Of a DNA stretch of 64,000 nucleotides, positions 1 through 8,648 are shown piece after piece. The translations under genes and the position numbers were made by a program. This DNA is from Acidobacteriota bacterium (GTDB lineage Bacteria; Acidobacteriota; Terriglobia; Terriglobales; Acidobacteriaceae): the NCBI GenBank assembly GCA_013289765.1, contig JABCZI010000010.1:165345-229344 (forward strand), given 5' to 3'. Under the pieces are notes generated by a model, which did no database searches, had not been told where the DNA came from, and saw only the letters and a program-made list of their open reading frames with translations. Within the stretch, counting starts at the first letter, position 1. Each line of letters begins with the position of its first letter.

Positions 1-1
1 C

Positions 2-277
2 GCCAGCAAGGACCAACCTTGGGTATTGGTCCTCGATCACGAAGGAAGTGCGGTCGTTTTTCATCACAAGGGCGGCAGCTTCCCGACCGGCTTCTCCGAT
101 ACTCTCTGGTATGGCTCAGATCATTTCAGTCTTTGCCATCATCTTGACGGCCTCCGAGCCGTAGTGCACTACCACCCGCCTGCCGACTCAACCTACGCCG
201 GGGACGTAGCCGAAGTCGAAATTCGCGACGATCTACCTACTCCCCTTAAGGAAGCCGTTGCTTCTAGCAAACCATAA
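2..277 (+). CDS. C-terminal fragment of an unknown protein
   Basis: This reading frame is open from the left edge of the window and stops at TAA 275-277, so the start lies outside the window. The first in-frame initiation codon inside the window is at 26. About 91 residues are visible. They are rich in His and aromatic residues and end in an acidic stretch and the tail VASSKP. I do not recognise the family. It points toward the Tat genes, 84 bp before the next start, and could be the upstream member of the same transcription unit. Confidence 0.55.
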   Translation, partial: ASKDQPWVLVLDHEGSAVVFHHKGGSFPTGFSDTLWYGSDHFSLCHHLDGLRAVVHYHPPADSTYAGDVAEVEIRDDLPTPLKEAVASSKP

Positions 278-361
278 ACTCACGGCGAAACTCCACGCCG
301 ATTTGTCGGACTTTTCCCACCTTGCGTTGCCGCCTCGGCCCCGCCGCATTATGATGTCGCT

Positions 362-772
362 ATGAGTTTTTCCGACACCATCTTCATTTTCTTCCTGGCC
401 CTGATCGTATTTGGCCCCAAGAAGTTGCCGGAAATGGCTCGCCAAGCCGGGCGCTTGCTTGCCGAACTTCGCCGCGCCTCGAATGAATTCAAGTCGCAGA
501 TCGAAACTGAAATTGCCCATCTGGAAGTCCAGAAAAAGCAGACGGAGACCCCGCCGATCGCTGCTTCGCCCACCAATGTCGCAAGCCTGAGCGTGAATCC
601 CGCCGCGGGCGAAACCATCCCTCACACAGCTCAACCGGTTGCGACTCTGGCGGCTTCCGCAGAAGAAGAGAAAGCACCAAGCGTAATCGCGGCGCCTCCG
701 TCAACTCCGGATTCCCACCCCGAGCCTGTCGCCGAGCCCAGTGATTCCACCTCACAGGCCTCGCATGTTTGA
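362..772 (+). CDS. tatA/tatB: Twin-arginine translocase TatA/TatB-type subunit
   Basis: This is a small membrane subunit of the Sec-independent twin-arginine export system, which moves folded proteins across the inner membrane. One N-terminal transmembrane helix (about residues 5-17) is followed by the diagnostic FGPKKLPE hinge and an amphipathic helix (about 25-55). A Pro/Ala/Glu-rich disordered tail then runs to residue 136. The length and the helix segment AELRRASNEFKSQIE favour TatB over the shorter TatA, but the two cannot be separated with certainty. tatC follows with an 8-nt overlap, which supports co-translation and the assignment. Confidence 0.9.
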   Translation: MSFSDTIFIFFLALIVFGPKKLPEMARQAGRLLAELRRASNEFKSQIETEIAHLEVQKKQTETPPIAASPTNVASLSVNPAAGETIPHTAQPVATLAASAEEEKAPSVIAAPPSTPDSHPEPVAEPSDSTSQASHV

Positions 773-1568
773 GACCGCGACGGAGGGTTCCAGCGAAGAA
801 AATCCGCGCGAAGGCATGCCCACCATGGGCTTCCTCGATCACCTCGAGGAATTGCGTCGCCGCCTGGTCTATTCCATCGCCGCTATCGCGGTGGGATTTT
901 TCATCTGCTGGTGGAAGGTCGAGCGCATATACGATGTCATGCAGCGTCCCATCATTGACGTGCTGCGCGCCAACGGCTTATCGGAAAAACTCGTCTATCT
1001 CAATCCCACCGAGCCCTTCAACCTTTACTTGAAGATTGCCGCGATGGCCGGTCTGTTTCTTATGTCGCCCTTCGTCCTCTATCAGGTCTGGATGTTCATT
1101 TCACCCGGCCTGTACCGCAACGAAAAGAAGTATGTCGTCCCGTTTATGGTTTCCACGATCGCCCTGTTCAGTACCGGGGGATACTTCGGTTACAAGGTGG
1201 TTTATCCTCAGGCGCTCGGCTTTCTGGTTCATTTCGGCCGGCAATTCCAGCCGATGATTACCATTTCGGAATACACATCTCTATTTCTCAGCATCATCCT
1301 TGGCATGGGGCTGATCTTCGAAATGCCGATTCTGATTTTCTTCCTCGCATTGATGGGCATGATCACGGCGCGTTTTATGTTGAAGAATTTTCGCTATGCC
1401 ATCCTTCTGATTTTCATTGTGGCCGCAATCGTCACCCCGACTCCGGACATCCTTAGCATGTGCATCTTCGCCGCGCCCATGGTGGCGCTGTATGGAATCA
1501 GCATTGGAATCGCCTGGATGGTTCATCCCACGCAACGCCGCGCGCGTGAACAGAAAAAGGCAGGATGA
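765..1568 (+). CDS. tatC: Twin-arginine translocase subunit TatC
   Basis: TatC is the polytopic core of the Tat translocon and binds the twin-arginine signal peptide. The conserved N-terminal FLDHLEELRRRL signature is at about residues 22-33, followed by six hydrophobic segments and the family-typical FEMPILIFFLALMG and PTPDILSM motifs. I chose ATG 765, giving 267 residues and overlapping the preceding gene's stop by 8 nt. A GTG at 741 in the same frame would add eight residues and lengthen the overlap to 32 nt. It forms a two-gene unit with the TatA/B gene, and a stem-loop begins two bases after its stop. Confidence 0.95.
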   Translation: MFETATEGSSEENPREGMPTMGFLDHLEELRRRLVYSIAAIAVGFFICWWKVERIYDVMQRPIIDVLRANGLSEKLVYLNPTEPFNLYLKIAAMAGLFLMSPFVLYQVWMFISPGLYRNEKKYVVPFMVSTIALFSTGGYFGYKVVYPQALGFLVHFGRQFQPMITISEYTSLFLSIILGMGLIFEMPILIFFLALMGMITARFMLKNFRYAILLIFIVAAIVTPTPDILSMCIFAAPMVALYGISIGIAWMVHPTQRRAREQKKAG

Positions 1569-1570
1569 GA

Positions 1571-1603
1571 TTGTCATCCGGGGCTTGCCCCTCGGGATGA
1601 CAA
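1571..1603 (+). terminator. Inverted repeat downstream of tatC
   Basis: The arms TTGTCATCC (1571-1579) and GGATGACAA (1595-1603) are perfect 9-bp complements. Inside them GGGGC (1580-1584) pairs with GCCCC (1587-1591), leaving a TT loop and a 3-nt bulge. The hairpin could end the tat transcript, but no T-run follows, so it may instead be a member of a dispersed TTGTCATTCC-type intergenic repeat. A related start of sequence occurs near 49694. Confidence 0.45.
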
Positions 1604-1658
1604 ATTGGTTTCAATCTGCGGTACGGGGTACAGTTGATGTGGTTTCGAGGGTTTTGAG

Positions 1659-2708
1659 TTGATAGGGTTTGAATTGATTAAGATAGTCTTTCTCCCGACA
1701 TTACTGCTCTCCTTCGCGATGGCCCTCGCTTCCTGCGACCGCGACAACGCCGCTTCTCCCGCGCGAGCGCAAAGCTCAGCAGCTACACCCAGCGACGCTA
1801 CCGTCCCCAAGATTTCATTCCCCCCCGACTCCGCTCCCCTGCCTACAGTGGACGGCGCGCGTGCCATGCAGTATTTGAAAGAGATCGTGGCCTTCGGCCC
1901 GCGTCCCTTGGGCAGCCCTAGTCACAAAAAAGTCGAGGATTACATCACCGCCCATCTTAAAAGCGACACGGTGGAGAACGATATTTTTACCGCCGACACC
2001 CCCGAGGGCAAGCTTCCCGTTCACAACATCATCGCCAAGTTTCCCGGGACCAAAGACGGCATCATCGTCATCGCCAGTCACTACGATACGAATTACCCCT
2101 TGCGCAATACATCTTTCGTAGGCGCCAATGACGGCGGCTCATCCAGCGCGCTGCTGCTGGAATTCGCCAATCAACTTCACGGCAAGCCTCGCGAAGGCTA
2201 CAGCATCTGGCTGGTATGGGACGACGCCGAAGAGGCGATCAAACCCGACGGCTCAGGGGGTCTTCCGCAGGAAATGCCTTTCGAGAAAGACAGCCTTTAC
2301 GGCATCACTCACCTGGCGCAAAAATGGGAAGCCGATGGAACACTAAGAAAGATCAAGGCGTTCCTTCTGGCAGACATGGTCGGAGATGCCGACCTTAATA
2401 TCGAGCGTGATACATATTCAACTCCGTGGCTTGAAGATGTGGTTTACGAAGCCGCTACGCGCCTGGGCTATCAGTCGCATTTCTTCGGTCGCACCCTGGC
2501 GGTGGATGACGATCACATTCCCTTCGTAAAGCGAGGCGTGGCGAGCGCCGACTTCATCGATTTCAACTACGGCTATCACGACGTTTTCTGGCACACCACG
2601 CAAGACACCGTCGACAAGCTCAGCCCGAAGAGCCTCGAAATCGTCGGCGCGACCATGCTGGAAACAATTCGCATTCTCGACAAAATGGACTCCCTGCCGC
2701 CGAAATAA
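1659..2708 (+). CDS. M28 family metallopeptidase lipoprotein, glutaminyl-cyclase-like
   Basis: The N-terminus is a signal peptide ending in a lipobox-like ALASC with Cys26, so a membrane-anchored periplasmic lipoprotein is expected. The body has the M28/glutaminyl cyclase layout: SHYDT near residue 141, the zinc-site segment FVGANDGGSS near 153-162, the acidic WDDAEEA near 187-193, DDDHIPFVKRGV, and a C-terminal FWHTTQDT containing a likely zinc His. Known relatives either cleave N-terminal residues or cyclise N-terminal glutamine; the sequence does not settle which. The start is TTG 1659, preceded by GAGG at 1647-1650; TTG 1674 is an alternative. No ATG fits before the signal peptide. Confidence 0.8.
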   Translation: MIGFELIKIVFLPTLLLSFAMALASCDRDNAASPARAQSSAATPSDATVPKISFPPDSAPLPTVDGARAMQYLKEIVAFGPRPLGSPSHKKVEDYITAHLKSDTVENDIFTADTPEGKLPVHNIIAKFPGTKDGIIVIASHYDTNYPLRNTSFVGANDGGSSSALLLEFANQLHGKPREGYSIWLVWDDAEEAIKPDGSGGLPQEMPFEKDSLYGITHLAQKWEADGTLRKIKAFLLADMVGDADLNIERDTYSTPWLEDVVYEAATRLGYQSHFFGRTLAVDDDHIPFVKRGVASADFIDFNYGYHDVFWHTTQDTVDKLSPKSLEIVGATMLETIRILDKMDSLPPK

Positions 2709-2710
2709 AT

Positions 2711-2755
2711 TCTCTGCGCGCCCTCCGCGCAATTTTCTCCGCGACTCCGCGATGA
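2711..2755. repeat. Intergenic CTCCGCG-type periodic repeat
   Basis: Short units of the form CTGCGCG / CTCCGCG / CTCCGCG / CTCCGCG recur at roughly helical spacing between the M28 gene and terC. They look like a degenerate dispersed repeat and not coding or promoter sequence. Next to it (2771-2800) is an AATCAGCAATCG motif that belongs to the AATC-type repeat seen near 6483 and 12670. Confidence 0.4.
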
Positions 2756-2819
2756 GTCCTTTGCTCTTTTCCAGCATTTAATTTCTAATCAGCAATCGAT
2801 TCCCGCAAACGGCGCTTAC

Positions 2820-3737
2820 TTGCTCTATTTCTGGATACTCTTCAACGTTTTCGCGCTCGGCATGCTGGTGCTCGACCTTCTGGTCTTTCACCGCCGCGCT
2901 CGCGTCGTGCGTTCGCGCGAAGCCCTCGCCTGGAGCGCCATGTGGATCGCCCTCGCAGCCACTTTCGCCGGCATTTTGTTTTACTGGCAGGGCCGCCAGA
3001 TCGCGCTTGAATTCGTCACCGGCTACGTCCTCGAGCTTTCCCTCAGCGTGGATAATCTGTTCCTTTTCCTCGTCATCTTCCGCTACTTTTCCGTGCCCGA
3101 ACAGCATCAGCGCAAGGTGCTTTTTTGGGGAATCCTCGGTGCGCTTCTGATGCGCGGCATTTTTATCTTTGCCGGAGTTGGCCTGATCACGCGCTTCCAC
3201 TGGATTCTTTATCTGCTCGGCGCGCTTCTGATCTATAGCGGAATTCGCCTGGGATTTTCGGGCGAGCATCAGGTCGATCCCGCGAAAAATCCAGCTGTGC
3301 GAACTCTGCGCCGCTTGATGCCGGTGACTGACGACTTTCAGGGTGGTCGTTTCTTCGTGCGCGGCTGGAAAGGCAATCCCGGACTCTACGCCACGCCCTT
3401 GCTGGTGGTCCTCGCAGTCATCGAAACCACCGATCTGCTTTTCGCCCTCGACTCCATCCCCGCCGTCCTCGCCGTCACGCTCAACGCATTCATCGTTTAT
3501 ACCGCGAACGTGTTCGCCATTTTAGGCCTGCGTTCGATGTATTTCGCTGTGTCCAGGCTAATGAAAATCTTTCGCTTCCTGCACACAGGCCTGGCGCTGA
3601 TATTGGTTCTGGTTGGACTGAAGATGATCCTCGCGAATTACGTCCACGTTCCGACTATGCTGACTCTGAGTGTCATAGCTCTGGTGTTACTGATCTCCGT
3701 CGCGGCATCGCTGGCATTTCGCGAGAAAGCTGCTTAG
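2820..3737 (+). CDS. TerC family integral membrane protein
   Basis: A 305-residue protein with about nine hydrophobic helices and the TerC/Alx hallmarks, including ELSLSVDNLFLFLVIF (about residues 74-89) and TTDLLFALDSIPAVLAVT (about 204-221) with the membrane-embedded acidic residues. TerC/Alx proteins are linked to manganese export and to metallating exported proteins, which is family knowledge and not shown here. The start is TTG 2820, directly at the first helix, with no strong ribosome site and no ATG upstream. Its TAG stop overlaps the stop of the convergent NadB-like gene in the tetranucleotide TTAG at 3734-3737. Confidence 0.9.
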   Translation: MLYFWILFNVFALGMLVLDLLVFHRRARVVRSREALAWSAMWIALAATFAGILFYWQGRQIALEFVTGYVLELSLSVDNLFLFLVIFRYFSVPEQHQRKVLFWGILGALLMRGIFIFAGVGLITRFHWILYLLGALLIYSGIRLGFSGEHQVDPAKNPAVRTLRRLMPVTDDFQGGRFFVRGWKGNPGLYATPLLVVLAVIETTDLLFALDSIPAVLAVTLNAFIVYTANVFAILGLRSMYFAVSRLMKIFRFLHTGLALILVLVGLKMILANYVHVPTMLTLSVIALVLLISVAASLAFREKAA

Positions 3738-5296
3738 ACAAATTTCACGCCGTCTTTCTTTACAACCGAGTGCTTCAGGAACTTTTTGTCATCGTGGCCG
3801 GGATTGTCGATACGATAGTGCGCACCTCGGCTTTCTTCCCGTGCGAGCGCCGAACGCAGCACTAGCATTCCGGCCACATACAGGTTAGCGGCTTCCTGCT
3901 GCCGCCGTGTTCGCGGATGTGCCACCCGGGGCGAAAGTCCTTCCAGCACTTTGCTTCCCTCCACCATTCCAATCCGGGTGCGCACAACGCCGGCATGCTT
4001 CCACATGACATCCTGGATCTGGCCAATTAGCTCTTCAATTCCCGCGTCCACCGGCCCATTCTGCGATGCAGCCTTTCTCTCTTTTCTTTCTGCCTTGGGT
4101 GCGTGCTTCAGCTCCCTCCGCATCGCCTTTCCCGCGCGCGAGCCGTATACCAGCGCCTCCAGCAGGGAATTGCTGGGAAACCGGTTGGCTCCATGCACGC
4201 CGGTAGACGCCGCTTCCCCGGCGGCATAAAGGCCTGCCAGGCTGGTGTTGCCCTCCAGATCGGTGCGGACTCCTCCAATGGAACAGTGCGCCGCCGGGCG
4301 AATAGGAATCACGTCCTCCGTAATGTCGATGTTGTGCTTCATGAACGTGGAGTAGATACGCGGAAAACGTTTCTGCACTCGTGTGGCATTCATGTGCGTG
4401 AGATCGAGATACACGAACGGATCCTTGGCCCGGCTCACTTCCATCTCATGAATAATGGCTCGGGCCACGACGTCACCCGGCGCCATTTCCGCCAAAGGAT
4501 GGTACTTGTGCATAAAACGATCCATCTCGATATTTCGCAGATATCCACCTTCGCTTCGCAGCCCCTCGGACAGCAGAAAGTGTGGGACCTTTTTCATGTA
4601 CAGCGTGGTGGGATGAAACTGAATGAATTCCATATCACTGACTTCCGCACCCGCGCGAAACGCCATGGCCAAGCCATCTCCGGTGGCCGCCGGGGAATTA
4701 GTCGTGCTGCGAAACAGTTGCCCCAACCCGCCGGTTGCCAACAACACCGCCGAACAGGCCACCTCTTCGGGCAGTCCCTTCTCGCTGATCAGTGAAACTC
4801 CGGAAACCCGCTGGCCATCGCTCTGTAGTTCCGTACAGAATTCGGGCCCGAGCACGGAAATATTCTTGCAGCTGCGAACCTTGGCCTGAAGCACGCGCAT
4901 GATTTCACTTCCCACCGAATCTCCCGGCGCGCGAAAAACATGGCTATGGCTGTACGAGGGTTCGCTTTCGAATACCAATTTGCTGGCATGCCGTTCCAAC
5001 TGCTTCTCCCACGCAATCAGTTCCTCGATGCGCTCCGGAGCTTCGTCAATCAGAGTCTTCACTGCTTCGGGACGGCAAAGGCCATCGCCTGCGATCAAAG
5101 TATCTTTCAAGTGGAGAATCAGTTCATCTTCGTCGCTGAGAGAAGCGCTAATCCCATCGGCGGGATCGGGACGAAGAGAATCATTTTTCGCCAGCACCAG
5201 CACCCGCCCGGCGTCCGCGAGCTCGATCGCGGCCCGCAACCCGGCAACCCCGGCGCCAATCACAACGAAATCGGTCTCGGCTGGAAGACCTTTCAT
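3734..5296 (-). CDS. nadB: L-aspartate oxidase-like FAD flavoprotein
   Basis: NadB oxidises L-aspartate to iminoaspartate, the first step of de novo NAD synthesis. The 520-residue protein has the N-terminal FAD fold (GAGVAG, residues 14-19), the SDMEFIQFHPT segment with His228, the His337 region IRPAAHCSIGG, and HGANRFPSNSLLE with Arg372, in the usual order. Two departures stand out. The normally invariant catalytic arginine of the APRD motif is Gly274 (APGD, codon GGT). The usual AQGGIAA loop near residue 45 is replaced by PADGISASL. No nadA or nadC is adjacent. Either this is a divergent NadB or a paralogue with a different reaction. Confidence 0.8.
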   Translation of the reverse strand: MKGLPAETDFVVIGAGVAGLRAAIELADAGRVLVLAKNDSLRPDPADGISASLSDEDELILHLKDTLIAGDGLCRPEAVKTLIDEAPERIEELIAWEKQLERHASKLVFESEPSYSHSHVFRAPGDSVGSEIMRVLQAKVRSCKNISVLGPEFCTELQSDGQRVSGVSLISEKGLPEEVACSAVLLATGGLGQLFRSTTNSPAATGDGLAMAFRAGAEVSDMEFIQFHPTTLYMKKVPHFLLSEGLRSEGGYLRNIEMDRFMHKYHPLAEMAPGDVVARAIIHEMEVSRAKDPFVYLDLTHMNATRVQKRFPRIYSTFMKHNIDITEDVIPIRPAAHCSIGGVRTDLEGNTSLAGLYAAGEAASTGVHGANRFPSNSLLEALVYGSRAGKAMRRELKHAPKAERKERKAASQNGPVDAGIEELIGQIQDVMWKHAGVVRTRIGMVEGSKVLEGLSPRVAHPRTRRQQEAANLYVAGMLVLRSALAREESRGAHYRIDNPGHDDKKFLKHSVVKKDGVKFV

Positions 5297-5370
5297 AAAC
5301 GGCCAAATGTTATCACTTCCTGAGCTCGCCCGATCAAAGTCGCGGCGCGCTAGGCTATGATGGAATTCCC

Positions 5371-6486
5371 ATGGCGCAAGTTACCATCCATGTCCCGCCA
5401 CGTCCCTACCAGGCCAGGATCGAAAATGGCTTATTGGCGCGGTCCGGCGCGTTGCTCGCAGAACTGTTGCCCCAAGCCAGCAAAGTTTTCGTCGTAACCG
5501 TTCCGCCGGTCAGAAAACGCTGGGGCGCAAAGCTCGTGCGGTCATTGGTCTCCGCGGGCTTCAAGCCCCAGGTCATTCAGATGCCCAACGGGGAGCCCGC
5601 CAAGAAGCTCAAGACGATCGAAACTTTGGCGGAACGCTTGTCCCGCCTGGGCGCGGATCGCAGAGCGGTTCTAATCGCGCTTGGCGGCGGCGTGGTCGGA
5701 GACGTTACCGGGCTGCTTGCCTCCCTCTACATGCGCGGCGTTGAACTGGTGCAGGTTCCCACCACCGTCCTGGCGCAAGTCGATGCCTCGGTCGGCGGCA
5801 AGACCGGCGTAAACCTTGGAGCAGGGAAGAACTTGCTGGGAACGTTTCATCATCCTCGCGTTGTTCTTATTGATCCGGAAGTTTTGCGTACGCTTCCCGA
5901 CCGCGACTTTCGCGCTGGGCTCTACGAGGCCCTCAAGTGCGGCATCATCGGAGACCTCGATCTTTTTCTGCGTTTCGAACAGAAGCGGGCCCAGATTCTA
6001 AAACGCGATCCGGTGGAACTGGAAGGCGTGATCGCCCAATCGGTAAAGTTAAAAGCGGAAGTCGTCTCGGCCGACGAACATGAAGGCGGACTTCGCCGCG
6101 TTCTCAACCTGGGCCATACTATCGGTCATGCTCTTGAGGTTGAGACCGGTTACGGCACTCTGCTTCACGGAGAGGCCGTTGCCTGGGGCATGATTGCCGC
6201 CACCAACATCGCTCTCACCGTGGGCCGTACAGATAGCGTGACCGCGGGCCGCATCGCCGACGCGGTCTTAAGCCTGGGCCGTCTGCCCGAGCTCAAGGTC
6301 AGCGCCCGCAAGATTCTCGCTCGCCTGCAGGCCGACAAGAAAACCCAAAATGGCGTGGTGCATTTTGTTTTGCCCCGGGAGATTGGAAAAGTTGAGATCG
6401 CCTCCGATGTGCCGGACAGCGTGGTGATCGGCGCCGTGGAAGAGTTGCGGCGATTGTCTCGCGGAGGATGGGGAAAGAGTAAATAA
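5371..6486 (+). CDS. aroB: 3-dehydroquinate synthase
   Basis: AroB converts DAHP to 3-dehydroquinate, the second shikimate-pathway step, in the cytoplasm using NAD+ and a divalent metal. The 371-residue length is typical. Visible motifs are the nucleotide-binding GGGVVGD (residues 105-111), VPTTVLAQVDASVGGKTGVN (about 129-148), the metal-ligand region with LNLGHTIGHALE, and LLHGEAVAWGM. It starts at ATG 5371, and a TATGAT hexamer at 5356-5361 lies just upstream. It is divergent from nadB and is followed by ubiE in the same direction after a 108-bp repeat-bearing spacer. Confidence 0.96.
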   Translation: MAQVTIHVPPRPYQARIENGLLARSGALLAELLPQASKVFVVTVPPVRKRWGAKLVRSLVSAGFKPQVIQMPNGEPAKKLKTIETLAERLSRLGADRRAVLIALGGGVVGDVTGLLASLYMRGVELVQVPTTVLAQVDASVGGKTGVNLGAGKNLLGTFHHPRVVLIDPEVLRTLPDRDFRAGLYEALKCGIIGDLDLFLRFEQKRAQILKRDPVELEGVIAQSVKLKAEVVSADEHEGGLRRVLNLGHTIGHALEVETGYGTLLHGEAVAWGMIAATNIALTVGRTDSVTAGRIADAVLSLGRLPELKVSARKILARLQADKKTQNGVVHFVLPREIGKVEIASDVPDSVVIGAVEELRRLSRGGWGKSK

Positions 6487-6590
6487 ATTGTTGATTCTTG
6501 ATTGTTGATTGCTGATTTGAGGAGCGCTTCCAACCCTGATGCGTTAGATCTTCAATCAACAATCGCTGAATCACCAATCAACAATTTCTT
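6483..6590. repeat. AATC-type inverted repeat pair, no gene inside
   Basis: The left arm (about 6485-6520) consists of repeated TTGTTGATT / TTGATTG / GCTGATTT units. The right arm (about 6552-6587) carries the complementary CAATCAACAATC / GAATCACC / AATCAACAATTT units. The arms are imperfect inverted repeats of about 35 bp around a spacer of about 30 bp and could fold into a long hairpin just before ubiE. The same motif family brackets the four-helix-bundle gene at 12670-13117. Confidence 0.7.
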
Positions 6591-6594
6591 TTCA

Positions 6595-7371
6595 ATGCCC
6601 GAAACCAGCAAACTCGTAGTCGGCGCTGCCCCGCAAGGCGCTCGCGATACTTCCTCAGCGGCGCTGGCCGTCCGCGAGATGTTCACCTCCATCGCCCCGC
6701 GCTACGATCTGCTCAACCATGTACTGTCATTCAATATCGATCGCCTGTGGTGGAGACGCACCGCGCGCACTTTCGCGTCGATTCTTACCCAGCCTGACGC
6801 CAGAATTCTGGATCTCTGTTGCGGCACCGGAGACATGGCCTTCGCGCTGCGTAAACAGGCAGGGAAGTCCCGTCCCCAGATTTTAGGTGCAGACTTTTCC
6901 CACGCCATGTTGCAACGCGCCCGATCGAAATCGCTTGAGAAAAGTTCGCCGGACAGCCGCCGCGCAATCCCTCGCTGGATCGAAGCCGACGCTCTGTCTC
7001 TTCCGTTTCCCGATCAGCACTTCAACCTCGTCACCTCCGCATTCGGCTTTCGCAATCTCGCCGATTACGATGCCGGCCTGCGCGAGATTGCCCGCGTGCT
7101 GCGGCCCGGAGGAGAGTGCGGCATCCTCGACTTCAGCGAGCCCGAAGGACTCATCGGCCATTTGTACCGCATCTACTTCAAGCATATTCTGCCGCGGGTT
7201 GGGACCATCCTCTCCGGCGTTCGCGGACCTTACGACTATCTCCCAAATTCCGTCGAACGTTTTCCACCGCCCCAGGAAATGCTCGATCGTATGCGACGCG
7301 CCGGCTTCCGCGAAGCGAGTTGGACGCCGTATACCTTCGGCATCGCCGGACTCTACCGCGGAATTAAATAA
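6595..7371 (+). CDS. ubiE: Demethylmenaquinone/ubiquinone C-methyltransferase
   Basis: This is a SAM-dependent methyltransferase of the UbiE/MenG type, which makes the last ring methylation in menaquinone synthesis. The family signatures are clear: VREMFTSIAPRYDLLNHVLS near the N-terminus, the SAM motif ILDLCCGTGDMA, and FGFRNLADYDAGLREIARVLRPGG with LDFSEP. I use ATG 6595 (258 residues). The frame is open upstream to 6502, but that stretch lies in the inverted repeat and encodes low-complexity residues, so it is unlikely to be translated. In a quinone-poor context MenG is more likely than UbiE activity. Confidence 0.93.
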   Translation: MPETSKLVVGAAPQGARDTSSAALAVREMFTSIAPRYDLLNHVLSFNIDRLWWRRTARTFASILTQPDARILDLCCGTGDMAFALRKQAGKSRPQILGADFSHAMLQRARSKSLEKSSPDSRRAIPRWIEADALSLPFPDQHFNLVTSAFGFRNLADYDAGLREIARVLRPGGECGILDFSEPEGLIGHLYRIYFKHILPRVGTILSGVRGPYDYLPNSVERFPPPQEMLDRMRRAGFREASWTPYTFGIAGLYRGIK

Positions 7372-7381
7372 TGCGACTCTC

Positions 7382-8536
7382 TCACCGCGGCGGCAGGCCC
7401 GCGGTCACCTTGAAAAGCGTGCCGAGCGGATTGCGGTTGGGTGCGTTGCCGCCCGTAGCCGCGTTTCCGTAAAAGTTGCCGTCTCTTCCTTCCACCAAGC
7501 CGACCGGATTGCAACCCTTGGTTGCGCAGTTGAATTGCAAGCTGCCCAGGAGTGTTCCCGCTGTAGTCAGATGGAACAGAGTGCCCGGACGGTTTGGTGC
7601 AGTTCCACCGTTCGTCGAGATCCCCCACAAATTGCCGTCGGAAGCCTGTAGCAAGAGCGTTGGCGGTTGACCCTGCGCCTGCGTCATCTGGTGGATAATC
7701 TTGAACCCGCCCGCCGGCGTAAGCCTAAAAATGCCAGGCTCGGCGCCGCCGTAGAAGTTGCCGTCGGAGGCCTGAATCATGTTGCTTGTAACCTTCTCAA
7801 GCTCAGGGAAACGGTACAGAACGGTGAACTGCCCGTTGGGAGTCAGGCGAAAGAGAAGATCGGCACATATCCCGGTGGCGGATCTGGCGGGGCCATAGAA
7901 ATTTCCGTCTGATCCCTGAACCAGCTGTCCCACAAAGCTTCCAATCGACGAACTCAGCGAATAGATCTGAGTCCAACTGCCTTGTGGAGTGAGTTGAAAT
8001 ACTGTCTGAGACTGGGCGCCATAAAAATTTCCATCCTTACCCAGAATGATCGGCGCGGCGGCATCCTGACAGCCATTCACCGTGCAGAAGTTGTGCAGAA
8101 CCTCGAAGCTGCCGCTGGGCGTGAGTCTATACATCACTCCGGCGTTGGCCGATCCGCCCGATTCGGTGGTGCCGTAAAGATTTCCGTCCGCCCCGGCGGC
8201 GAAGCCAATCACCGGATTCTCGCCGTTCGGAAACTTACCCGAGGAATCGAATGCAAACGTGCGTAGCGCCGTCACCAACCCTGCCGGGGTCGCCTTCCAA
8301 ACCGTTCCCCCGTTGTTGGAACTGCCCTGTCCTGCCCACCAGGTGACGCCGTAGAAATTGCCGTCGGCAAGCTCGATCGGGCTGAGTGTTGGATCAAAAC
8401 CCTCGGGACACGAGGAGAAGTTGCTGTTGCAGGAAAAAGCGAAAAGTTGCGAAATGGTGGGTGTGGTCGGCGCGCTCTGGGCCAGAAGAAGTACCGCAAG
8501 GGAAATACTGGCGATAAAACCGAGGAGAACTTTCAT
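7382..8536 (-). CDS. Secreted GloVer-type tandem repeat protein
   Basis: After a clear signal peptide (MKVLLGFIASISLAVLLLAQS) this 384-residue protein is built of repeats of about 35-45 residues, each with a core like DGNFYG or DGNLYGT followed by a segment such as VFRLTPAG. That matches the Gloeobacter/Verrucomicrobium (GloVer, TIGR03803) repeat, expected to form a beta-propeller-like extracellular domain. Function is unknown in the family. The start is ATG 8536, giving the signal peptide; the frame is open further upstream without meaning. It converges with ubiE, with 10 bp between the stops. No anchor or sorting signal is visible at the C-terminus. Confidence 0.85.
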   Translation of the reverse strand: MKVLLGFIASISLAVLLLAQSAPTTPTISQLFAFSCNSNFSSCPEGFDPTLSPIELADGNFYGVTWWAGQGSSNNGGTVWKATPAGLVTALRTFAFDSSGKFPNGENPVIGFAAGADGNLYGTTESGGSANAGVMYRLTPSGSFEVLHNFCTVNGCQDAAAPIILGKDGNFYGAQSQTVFQLTPQGSWTQIYSLSSSIGSFVGQLVQGSDGNFYGPARSATGICADLLFRLTPNGQFTVLYRFPELEKVTSNMIQASDGNFYGGAEPGIFRLTPAGGFKIIHQMTQAQGQPPTLLLQASDGNLWGISTNGGTAPNRPGTLFHLTTAGTLLGSLQFNCATKGCNPVGLVEGRDGNFYGNAATGGNAPNRNPLGTLFKVTAGLPPR

Positions 8537-8648
8537 GGTCGGCTCCCGCAGCGAAGAGTCCTGCCCAGGGAAACAGGTGCCATGAAAATATTCGACCAGC
8601 CCGGCCGCACTTGTCACGAATCCGTAAAAGATTTGTAAAACGACTCGC

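Noticed and set aside
741..764. GTG 741 as the tatC start
   Set aside because: It gives a 32-nt overlap and eight non-conserved residues; ATG 765 fits better.
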